A DNA stretch of 17,183 nt from Chloroflexota bacterium (GTDB lineage Bacteria > Chloroflexota > Limnocylindria > Limnocylindrales > CSP1-4), in NCBI GenBank assembly GCA_017860675.1, contig JAGDMV010000050.1, positions 1 through 17,183 of the forward strand, written 5' to 3'. The notes beneath the pieces are model-generated. The model was not told the origin of the DNA and did not search any database. It saw only the letters and a list, made by a program, of their open reading frames with translations. The translations under genes and the position numbers were made by a program. This document shows positions 1 through 5,696 of this stretch, piece by piece. Each line of letters starts with the position of its first letter. Positions within the stretch are counted from its first letter, which is position 1.

Positions 1-218
1 GGCCGGGCCTCGCCGACGAGCCGGGAAAGGCGCGTCCCGAAGGGGACGTCGGCGGCAGCCGGCTCGGAGATCAGCCGGACGTCGTCGGCGCCGGCCGCCC
101 GGAACGCGGCCAGGTGGCGCGCGGCGAGCAGATCCCGGGCAGCAGCGAGATCCCGGGCGAGCGGCCCGTCGGCGACCGACGGCGGGCGGTGCAGGACGAG
201 GACGAGGACGCGGCGCAC
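1..218 (-). CDS. Unrecognised protein, N-terminal 72 residues (3' end outside window)
   Basis: The minus strand reads open from a GTG at 218 to the window edge with no stop. The product opens with a hydrophobic beta-strand-like stretch (RRVLVLVLHRPP), then an Ala/Arg-rich helix and the segment AFRAAGADDVRLI, and ends near VPFGTRLSRLV. That strand-helix-strand opening resembles nucleotide- or sugar-transferase folds such as the MobA/CofC type, but no catalytic motif lies inside the window, so the function is not assigned. Codon use (GC-rich third positions) matches the neighbours. The gene is divergent from folK with only 18 bases between the two GTG codons, which suggests a shared compact promoter. 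I am fairly sure it is a gene and unsure what it does. Confidence 0.55.
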   Translation of the reverse strand, partial: MRRVLVLVLHRPPSVADGPLARDLAAARDLLAARHLAAFRAAGADDVRLISEPAAADVPFGTRLSRLVGEAR

Positions 219-223
219 GGGCG

Positions 224-229
224 TATTCT
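224..229 (+). promoter_or_regulatory. Candidate -10 box (TATTCT) for leaderless folK
   Basis: TATTCT matches the TATAAT consensus at four of six bases and is the only AT-rich hexamer here. It ends 7 bases before the GTG at 237, so a transcript starting the usual 6 to 8 bases downstream would begin at or next to the start codon. No Shine-Dalgarno precedes that GTG, in line with leaderless translation. No convincing -35 was found. Confidence 0.35.
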
Positions 230-236
230 CGACCGC

Positions 237-935
237 GTGTCCACCACCGCCTCGCCCCGCCCCGCCGTCGGCCCGCCCGGCCGCCAGGAGCCGGCTAGGG
301 CCGCGCCACACCCCGCCCCGCGCGTCGTCCGCGCCTACGTCGGCCTGGGCGCCAACCTCGGCGACGCGACCGCCACGCTGGCCGCCGCCGTCCACGCGCT
401 CGGGGCCATGCCCGGCACCCGGCTCCGGGGCGTGTCTCGCCTGTACGCCACCACCCCCGTGGGAGTGACCGACCAGCCCGAGTTCCGCAACGCCGCTCTC
501 GCCCTTGACGTGCCGGCCGGCGCGGATCCGGCGACCGGCGCCCTCGCCCTGCTGGTCGCCCTGAAGGGCATCGAGCGGGCGTTCGGCAGGCAGAACCGGG
601 CTCGCTGGGGCCCGCGCGAGCTGGACCTGGACCTGCTCGTCTTCGGCCGCCACCGGCTCCGCCGGCAGCGACCGGAGGGGGCCCGGAGCGAGGATCCGGC
701 GCGGGCCGGCGTCCAGTGGCTGGAGGTCCCCCACCCGGCAGCCCGTCATCGTCTCTTCGTCCTCGCACCGCTGGCCGACCTGGCGCCCGGGCTCCGGCCG
801 CCCGGCTGGAGACAGACCGTCGCCACGGCCCGGGCCCGCCGCGAGGACCTGGATGGCCCGGGTGCCGTCCGCCCGATCGCGACCTGGGACGCCCGGGCAG
901 GAACCTGGCGCGAGGCGGCCCCGCGCAGCGGGTAG
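237..935 (+). CDS. folK: 2-amino-4-hydroxy-6-hydroxymethyldihydropteridine pyrophosphokinase (HPPK)
   Basis: HPPK transfers pyrophosphate from ATP to 6-hydroxymethyl-7,8-dihydropterin in cytosolic folate synthesis. The product is 232 residues from the GTG at 237. It shows the opening VGLGANLGD (about 35-43), the strand SRLYATTPVGVTDQPEFRNAA (67-87, pterin-binding region) and the HPPK signature RWGPRELDLDLL (123-134), whose acidic residues bind the two Mg ions, then LEVPHPAARHRLFVLAPLADL. The frame is open back to 114, but that extension overlaps the divergent gene, so the GTG at 237 is preferred. About 30 Pro/Ala-rich residues precede the core, and a basic insert (about 138-160) follows the signature, making it longer than the usual roughly 160 residues. 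No folB or folP is adjacent. Identification is firm; the start is less sure. Confidence 0.9.
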   Translation: MSTTASPRPAVGPPGRQEPARAAPHPAPRVVRAYVGLGANLGDATATLAAAVHALGAMPGTRLRGVSRLYATTPVGVTDQPEFRNAALALDVPAGADPATGALALLVALKGIERAFGRQNRARWGPRELDLDLLVFGRHRLRRQRPEGARSEDPARAGVQWLEVPHPAARHRLFVLAPLADLAPGLRPPGWRQTVATARARREDLDGPGAVRPIATWDARAGTWREAAPRSG

Positions 936-958
936 GCGCGCGCCCGGAACGGCGCGCC
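935..958. terminator. GC-rich hairpin between convergent folK and purH
   Basis: GGCGCGC (935-941) and GCGCGCC (952-958) are perfect complements around a 10-base loop. The stem begins on the last base of the folK stop codon and lies 11 bases beyond the purH stop on the other strand, so it could end or protect both transcripts. There is no U-tract, so intrinsic termination is not certain. Confidence 0.3.
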
Positions 959-969
959 GCGAACGCGCC

Positions 970-2517
970 TCAGTGGCGGAAGTGGCGCCGCCCGGTGAAG
1001 ACCATCGCCAGGTGGTGGCGGTCGGCGACCTCGATCGCCATCTCGTCACGGCTCGAGCCGCCGGGCTGGATGATCGCCGAGACCCCGGCCGTGGCCGCAT
1101 GGGAGATGACGTCGGGGAACGGGAAGTAGGCGTCGCTGGCCAGGACGGCTGTCCGCGCCCGGTCGCCGGCCCGGTGCAGGGCGATCTCCACCGCCACCTG
1201 GCGGCTCACCTGGCCGCCGCCGATCCCCACCGCCTGCAGGTTCCGGGCGATGACGATCCCGTTCGAGCGGACGTGCGCGCAGGCGCGCCAGGCGAAGAGC
1301 AGGTCGGTCAGCTCCTGGAGCGTCGGATGGCGGATTGTCACGACCTGGAGCTGGCCGCGGTCGAGGGCCGTGTCGTCCGGCGTCTCCACCAGCAGGCCGC
1401 CCGTCACCCGCTTGAAGTCGAGGGCGGCGATGCCGTAGTCGCGCAGCCCGTCGGCCGGGTTGGGTGGCACGGCCAGCACCTCGAGCTCGGGCCTCGCCGC
1501 GAGGATCCGCCGGGCCGCCTCGTCGTAGCCCGGGGCGATGACCGCCTCGAACGAGCCGCCGGCGATCTCGCGGGCGGTCGGCCCGTCAACGGTCCGGTTG
1601 AGCCCCACGATGCTGCCGAAGGCGGCCGCCGGGTCGGTCTCCAGCGCCCGCCGGAAGGCCTCCACCGGCTCGTCGTCGGAGGCGATCCCGACCGGGTCGG
1701 TGTGGCGGACGAAGACCGCCGTCGGGGCGGTGAAGTCGGAGGCGATGCGGTAGGCCGCGTCCAGGTCGAGCAGGTCGTTGAAGGTCGGCGGGCGGCCCTG
1801 CAGGCGGGTCGCGTCGGCCAGGGTCCCGTCGCGGTGCGTCGTCTCGCGGTAGAAGGCGGCCCGCTGGTGGGGGTTCTCGCCGTAAGGCAGGTCGGCGACC
1901 TTCTCGAGCACGATCCCCACCCGGGCCGGGAAGATCGTGCCGCCGATCTGCGACAGGTAGGCCCCCACCTCGGCGTCGTAGGCCGCAACGAGGGCGAAGG
2001 CCTCGGCCGCCAGCGCCTGGCGCAGCTCGGCCGACGGGATGCCGCGTTCCCGGATCTCAGCCACCAGCCGGCCGTAGTGAGCGGGACTGGCGACGGCTGC
2101 GACGGCGGCGTGGTTGCGGGCGGCAGCCGAGAGCAGGGCGGTCCCGCCCACGTCGATCATCTCGATCGCCTCGTCGAGCGGGACGCGTCGCAGGCCGACC
2201 TGGCCGGCGAACGGGGCCATGTTCACCACGACGATGTCGATCAGGCCGATGCCCTGCTCGGCCAGCTCGGCCAGCTCGGCCGGGCGGTCGCGACGAGCCA
2301 GGATGCCGGCGTAGATCGCCGGGTGGAAGGTCTTGACCAGGCCGCCCAGGAGCGTGGGGACGGTGGTCAGCGCGGCCACCGGCTCGACCTCGACGCCCTC
2401 GCCGGCGAGGTGCTCGCGGGTCCCGTCGGTGGCGAACAACTCCACGCCCAGCGCCCGGAGATCGCGCGCGAGCGCGGCGATGCCCTCGCGGTTGGCGACC
2501 GACAGCAGGGCTCGCAC
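970..2517 (-). CDS. purH: Bifunctional AICAR transformylase / IMP cyclohydrolase, divergent active sites
   Basis: PurH carries out the last two steps of purine synthesis: formyl transfer from 10-formyl-THF to AICAR, then closure to IMP. The product is 515 residues from the GTG at 2517, the usual family length. That start is preferred over the GTG at 2547 because an AGGAGG lies 11 bases before it and the family begins at this point (RALLSV). The MGS-like cyclohydrolase domain covers about 1-145 (ATDGT, GGLVKTFHP, EMIDVGG). The transformylase domain covers about 195-515 (YGENPHQ, NDLLDLDAAY, VRHTDPVG, VTGGLLVE, QPGGSSRDE, GRRHFRH). Aligned by eye to human ATIC, K66 and D125 are kept, but the Tyr of NLYPF (Y104) is Ala101 and K137 is Arg134; in the second domain K266 is Arg271 while H267 is His272. 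Family membership is certain; activity of the cyclohydrolase half is open. Confidence 0.93.
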   Translation of the reverse strand: MRALLSVANREGIAALARDLRALGVELFATDGTREHLAGEGVEVEPVAALTTVPTLLGGLVKTFHPAIYAGILARRDRPAELAELAEQGIGLIDIVVVNMAPFAGQVGLRRVPLDEAIEMIDVGGTALLSAAARNHAAVAAVASPAHYGRLVAEIRERGIPSAELRQALAAEAFALVAAYDAEVGAYLSQIGGTIFPARVGIVLEKVADLPYGENPHQRAAFYRETTHRDGTLADATRLQGRPPTFNDLLDLDAAYRIASDFTAPTAVFVRHTDPVGIASDDEPVEAFRRALETDPAAAFGSIVGLNRTVDGPTAREIAGGSFEAVIAPGYDEAARRILAARPELEVLAVPPNPADGLRDYGIAALDFKRVTGGLLVETPDDTALDRGQLQVVTIRHPTLQELTDLLFAWRACAHVRSNGIVIARNLQAVGIGGGQVSRQVAVEIALHRAGDRARTAVLASDAYFPFPDVISHAATAGVSAIIQPGGSSRDEMAIEVADRHHLAMVFTGRRHFRH

Positions 2518-2587
2518 CAGTCTCTCTCCCTCCTGCCGGGCGCGCACCGGCGTCCGACGGGCCGCCCCGCGCGCCGGCGCGAACGCG

Positions 2588-2621
2588 GCCGAGTATAGCG
2601 TGCGCTCGTGGCATACTCGGC
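2588..2621. promoter_or_regulatory. 9-bp perfect inverted repeat in the purH / membrane-protein divergent region
   Basis: GCCGAGTAT (2588-2596) and ATACTCGGC (2613-2621) are exact inverse complements separated by 16 bases. The arms are AT-richer than the surroundings, and each reads GAGTAT followed by A or G in its own direction, resembling a -10 box. The element lies 70 bases from the purH start and 105 bases from the membrane-protein start. It could be a dimeric operator or a pair of opposing promoters. Confidence 0.4.
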
Positions 2622-2726
2622 GGGCGCGCCGGCCGGTGCACCGGGCCGGCGTGGCCCCGCTCGCGTCCGGGGACCGCCGCTCTTACGCCACACCGACGAG
2701 CACCGCTGCGCCCAGAGGAGCCGACC

Positions 2727-3155
2727 GTGACCCTCCCGCCCTGGGAGTACCTCTTCCTCCCGTTCAACGGCCAGAACTTCCACGACCTGTTCAACCCGAT
2801 CTGGATCGCCTCGCTGGTCGGACTCGCCGCCCTGCTCGTCCTCTACGTCGTCCGCACTCGCCAGCTCCGCCGCCACGGACCGTACCTGGAGCTGTACGAA
2901 TGGCTGCTGTGGGCGGGGCTGATCTTCTTCCCGCTCGTGTTCATCGAGGCGCTCTTCGCCTTCGAGTTCTGGATCGTGCTGATCAGCCTGGTGATCGGCT
3001 GCGGCGTTCTCCTCTGGGTTCGTTTCGTCCGCTTCCCGCCCCTGCTCGACGCGTACGAGAAGCAGTTGGCCAAGGCGCGCTACCTGTCACTCAAGAAGTA
3101 CGCTCATCCCGAGGCCACGATCCGGCCGCGCGCGAGCCGCCGCCGGCGGCGCTAG
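2727..3155 (+). CDS. Small membrane protein with three predicted TM segments, function unknown
   Basis: The product is 142 residues from a GTG at 2727. I do not recognise the family. Hydrophobic stretches lie at about 24-42 (ending LLVLYVV), 57-75 (WLLWAGLIFFPLVFIEALF) and 79-100 (EFWIVLISLVIGCGVLLWVRF). Short basic loops (RTRQLRRH) sit between the first two. The C-terminal third is a charged, probably cytosolic tail (LLDAYEKQLAKARYLSLKKY) ending in a run of arginines (SRRRRR). The Shine-Dalgarno is weak (GAGGAGCC some 10 bases upstream). It is divergent from purH and 63 bases upstream of the cupin gene on the same strand, so the two may be co-transcribed. Hydrophobicity and codon use make the gene convincing; no role can be read from it. 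Confidence 0.75.
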   Translation: MTLPPWEYLFLPFNGQNFHDLFNPIWIASLVGLAALLVLYVVRTRQLRRHGPYLELYEWLLWAGLIFFPLVFIEALFAFEFWIVLISLVIGCGVLLWVRFVRFPPLLDAYEKQLAKARYLSLKKYAHPEATIRPRASRRRRR

Positions 3156-3218
3156 CGCCAGCTGCCCCGCGAGCGGTCACGAGGCAGATCGACCCGGGAG
3201 GGCAGGGAGGCACCCGCG

Positions 3219-3719
3219 ATGGAGATCCGCCGCTTCGGCGTGGGCCACCGCCGGCCGGACGGCCCCGGCGGGACGACCGGTGTCGCCGGGCAGGTGATCC
3301 ACGCTGACGCGTGCGGGTCGATCGTCGAGCTTGCCTTCGCCCGGGGCGCGAGCATGGAGCCGTTCACGAGTCCGCATGCGGCCTGGTTCATCGTCATCGA
3401 GGGCGGCGGCTGGATCCGGGTCGGCGACGAGACGGCCCGGGTGGCGGCTGGCGAGGCAGTCCTCTGGCCGGCGGGGCTCGACCACTGCGCCTGGTCGGAG
3501 CTGTCGGAGATGCGCGCGATGATCGTCGAGATGGCCGGGCTGGATGACCCGACGCGCCACCCTGCAGACGGCCTCGCAGGCCGGCTCGACTCGGGCGACG
3601 CGCCGCCCGGGGAGGGGAGCGGCGCATGTCCGCCAGCCCAGGAAGAGGCCCGCGGGATGCTCAGCCGCGCAGGCGGCGAGGCTGGCGGCGCCGCCGCTGC
3701 CGAGGGCGAGCCGCTCTAG
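3219..3719 (+). CDS. Single-domain cupin protein
   Basis: The product is 166 residues from an ATG with GGAGG 10 bases upstream. Residues about 25-105 form a small cupin beta-barrel. Motif 1 is degenerate: SPHAAWFIVIEGGGWIRVG keeps one His (53) and the Glu (61) before the Gly-rich turn. Motif 2 is standard: G78 EAVLWPAGLDH with P84, G86 and H89. Two His and one Glu could bind a metal, but one usual His of motif 1 (HxH) is absent, so a non-catalytic binding or sensing role is possible. The last roughly 55 residues are Ala/Gly/Glu-rich and probably disordered. It follows the small membrane protein on the same strand and converges on the zinc-ribbon gene. Substrate cannot be inferred. Confidence 0.8.
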   Translation: MEIRRFGVGHRRPDGPGGTTGVAGQVIHADACGSIVELAFARGASMEPFTSPHAAWFIVIEGGGWIRVGDETARVAAGEAVLWPAGLDHCAWSELSEMRAMIVEMAGLDDPTRHPADGLAGRLDSGDAPPGEGSGACPPAQEEARGMLSRAGGEAGGAAAAEGEPL

Positions 3720-3804
3720 CGGGCCCTTCACCGGGCAGGGGGCGAGCCGGTCATGCGGTACGCCCTCGTGGGGCGCGCGCCGGAGGGGGGCCGGGCCGCA
3801 CTCC

Positions 3805-3829
3805 CGGACGGTGGCTCTCGCCCCGTCCG
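3805..3829. terminator. Hairpin 8 bases past the zinc-ribbon gene stop
   Basis: CGGACGG (3805-3811) and CCGTCCG (3823-3829) form a perfect 7-bp stem with an 11-base loop. On the minus strand it follows the TGA at 3838-3840 and would mark the end of the long proteostasis transcript; on the plus strand it lies 86 bases beyond the cupin stop. No T-run follows on either side. Confidence 0.3.
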
Positions 3830-3837
3830 TGGAGGTG

Positions 3838-4743
3838 TCAGGGAGCGGGCGGCTCCTGCGGCGGCTCCGCCGGTGGTTCGGGCGTCGGCTCCGGCGGGGG
3901 ATCGGTGGGCGGTGGCGGCGGCGGCGCGGTCGGCGCCGGGGTGGCTTTGGGCGTCGCCGTCGGTGCCGGCGGCGCGACGATCACGACCGGCGCCGCGGTC
4001 CGTCGCGGGACTGCCGGTCGCTCGGCCGCCCGGGTGGTGGCGGGCCGTGTGTTCGCCGGTGCTGCCGTCCGCGACGGATGCGGCTTCGTCGATGCGGCCG
4101 GGGGTTGCGTCGCCACGGTCGTCGGGTCGGTGGTGGCCTGGCCTGCCGGCGTGGGGGCCGTCGTCGCGGCCGGCTGCAGACGTGGTGCGGCGGCCGATCC
4201 CCGCGGCCACGTCGCGGCGAAGGCCGCGACGGAAACCCCGACCAGCACGACGGCGCTCAGCGCGACCCCGGCGAGGAAACGGGCAGCTCGCCGCCCGGGC
4301 GATGCCGCCCGGCGTCCGGCAGGCGCCGGCTGGTCGCCGGCCGCCGCCGCGGCGAAGGACGGGGCGTACGCGGATGCCGCAGGCGAGGCGAGGGTCGCGG
4401 CCGACCGGGAGTCACGGGGGACGGGCTTCGGGGTCGAGCGACGGGCGACCATGCCCTCCCCGGTCTCCGTGGCTCCCGCCGTGCCGCCGGCGTCCTGTCG
4501 CCGGGCGCGTCCGCCCGCGGACGTGATCTGGGCGGCGGGCGCTGGGGCGATGGTGCGCCGGGGTCCCGGCGGCGGGAGGCTGAAGGGGATGCAGGCGAGA
4601 CACCCGCCGCCCGTCTGGTTCCAGCAGTCCGGGCAGCAGGCGGTGCCGCACCGCGGGCAGACGCGGAACTGGTCCACGGTGCCGCGGAACACGTCCCGGT
4701 CGCGCCCGCACCTCTCGCAGAAGGCGATCGTCGTGTCGGCCAC
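3838..4743 (-). CDS. Zinc-ribbon, single-TM, proline-rich-tail protein of unknown function
   Basis: The product is 301 residues from the GTG at 4743, chosen because it begins just before the first metal-binding pair. Residues about 8-45 hold eight cysteines (FCERCGRD, VCPRCGTACCPDCW, CLAC), enough for one or two zinc knuckles. A low-complexity Ala/Pro/Arg stretch follows, then one hydrophobic segment (FLAGVALSAVVLVGVSVAAF, about 180-199) preceded by RRAAR. The C-terminal 100 residues are Pro/Thr/Ala-rich, ending in a proline run and PEP/PPA repeats. By the positive-inside rule the zinc ribbon is cytosolic and the Pro/Thr stalk is outside. The reading frame is open far upstream, but there it opposes the NUDIX frame and loses protein character. 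The long proline tail suggests a wall-spanning stalk; this is inference. Confidence 0.65.
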   Translation of the reverse strand: MADTTIAFCERCGRDRDVFRGTVDQFRVCPRCGTACCPDCWNQTGGGCLACIPFSLPPPGPRRTIAPAPAAQITSAGGRARRQDAGGTAGATETGEGMVARRSTPKPVPRDSRSAATLASPAASAYAPSFAAAAAGDQPAPAGRRAASPGRRAARFLAGVALSAVVLVGVSVAAFAATWPRGSAAAPRLQPAATTAPTPAGQATTDPTTVATQPPAASTKPHPSRTAAPANTRPATTRAAERPAVPRRTAAPVVIVAPPAPTATPKATPAPTAPPPPPPTDPPPEPTPEPPAEPPQEPPAP

Positions 4744-4816
4744 CGCACGCCCCGCTCGCAGGCGACCCGGCCGGCGGCCGGGTACATGAGGAGGGTATGG
4801 TCGGGCCGCGGTGCGT

Positions 4817-4876
4817 CGCATCCGACCCTGGTACCGATTGCACCGCGAAGTGGTCCCGAATCGGTGCCAGGATGCG
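4817..4876. repeat. Long imperfect dyad between the NUDIX and zinc-ribbon genes
   Basis: CTGGTACCGATT (4828-4839) and AATCGGTGCCAG (4859-4870) pair at 11 of 12 positions around a 19-base loop. The flanks CGCATCC (4817-4823) and GGATGCG (4870-4876) pair again outside it, with a 5-base bulge on one side and one shared base. It lies about 75 to 135 bases upstream of the zinc-ribbon GTG in a 266-base gap, where it could be an operator, a leader structure or a processing site. Nothing else clear was seen in this gap. Confidence 0.4.
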
Positions 4877-5009
4877 CCACCACCGCGGGGCCGGTTGCAG
4901 CCGGCCGGGCTGCGTGGCCGCACCGCGGACGAGGAACCCTCGCCGGGCGTCGAGCATCCCGGGCGCCTGGCTGGCGGCACGGTCGCGCGGCGGCCGCCTG
5001 GCGACGGCG

Positions 5010-5666
5010 CTAGCGGCCTTCTCCCAGCAGGGCCCCGAGCTGGCCGAGGATCCGGGCCGTGGCGCCCCAGACGATCCAGCGGTCCACTTGGTAGGCACCG
5101 TAGCGGAGCGGAGTGCCCCGGACGGTCCGCTCGAGGATGACCCGGGGCGCTCCCGGCAGGAACGCGTCGAGCGGGGCGTCGAAGATCGCATAGACCTCGC
5201 GCGGGTCGGCCACCAGCGCCGGCTCGCGGATGGACAGCGCGACGACCGGCGTCACCACGAAGTTGCTGGCCGGGATCCAGGCGGGCTCGAGGAAGCCGAG
5301 GATCTCCAGCCCGCAGGCGCCAGGGTCGAGGCCCACCTCCTCGCTCGCCTCGCGCAGCGCGGTCTCGACCGGGTCGTGCTCGGCCGGTTCCGCCTTCCCG
5401 CCGGGCAGGCTCACCTCGCCGGAGTGGTGACCGCCGTGGTCGGCGCGCTCCGTCAGGACGACGCGGATCTCGCCGGCGGCGTCGGGAAAGAGGCAGACGA
5501 GGGCGGCCGCTGCCCGGGCTCCGGCTCCGGCTGGCGGTCGTTCCGGCAGGGACGTCCCGTCGGTGGGGACCGGCCGCAGCCACTCCGGCGGCGGCGGCAG
5601 CACCCCGGCCGGCGGCGGCTGCGACGGCAGCCGGGACAACCTCGCCCGCACCGAGTCGTGGCGCAT
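5010..5666 (-). CDS. NUDIX hydrolase, CoA pyrophosphatase (NudL/YeaB) type
   Basis: Members of this NUDIX branch hydrolyse CoA and derivatives to 4'-phosphopantetheine and adenosine 3',5'-bisphosphate. The product is 218 residues. The CoA-subfamily signature precedes the box (VVLTERADHGGHHSGEVSLPGG, 69-90, matching LLTxR...G...PGG). The box then reads GGK, an acidic stretch, and ALREASEEVGL (103-113), with the metal-binding Glu residues in REASEEVG. About 50 Pro-rich residues precede the fold. The C-terminal part (ASNFVVTPVVAL, then VDRWIVWGATARIL) is typical of YeaB/NudL proteins. It starts 30 bases after clpB ends, with GGAGG about 11 bases before its ATG, so it probably rides on the heat-shock transcript. 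CoA specificity rests on motifs alone. Confidence 0.88.
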   Translation of the reverse strand: MRHDSVRARLSRLPSQPPPAGVLPPPPEWLRPVPTDGTSLPERPPAGAGARAAAALVCLFPDAAGEIRVVLTERADHGGHHSGEVSLPGGKAEPAEHDPVETALREASEEVGLDPGACGLEILGFLEPAWIPASNFVVTPVVALSIREPALVADPREVYAIFDAPLDAFLPGAPRVILERTVRGTPLRYGAYQVDRWIVWGATARILGQLGALLGEGR

Positions 5667-5696
5667 CGCGGTTACCGCCTCCCGGCCGGCGCGGCC

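Noticed and set aside
200..216. GAGGAC repeats as a microsatellite or regulatory repeat
   Set aside because: They fall inside the minus-strand coding region and encode alternating Val/Leu (VLVLVL), so they reflect codon use.
4744..5583. Upstream extension of the zinc-ribbon frame to 581 residues
   Set aside because: The extension overlaps the well-supported NUDIX gene in another frame on the same strand and is Arg/Pro-rich without domain character.
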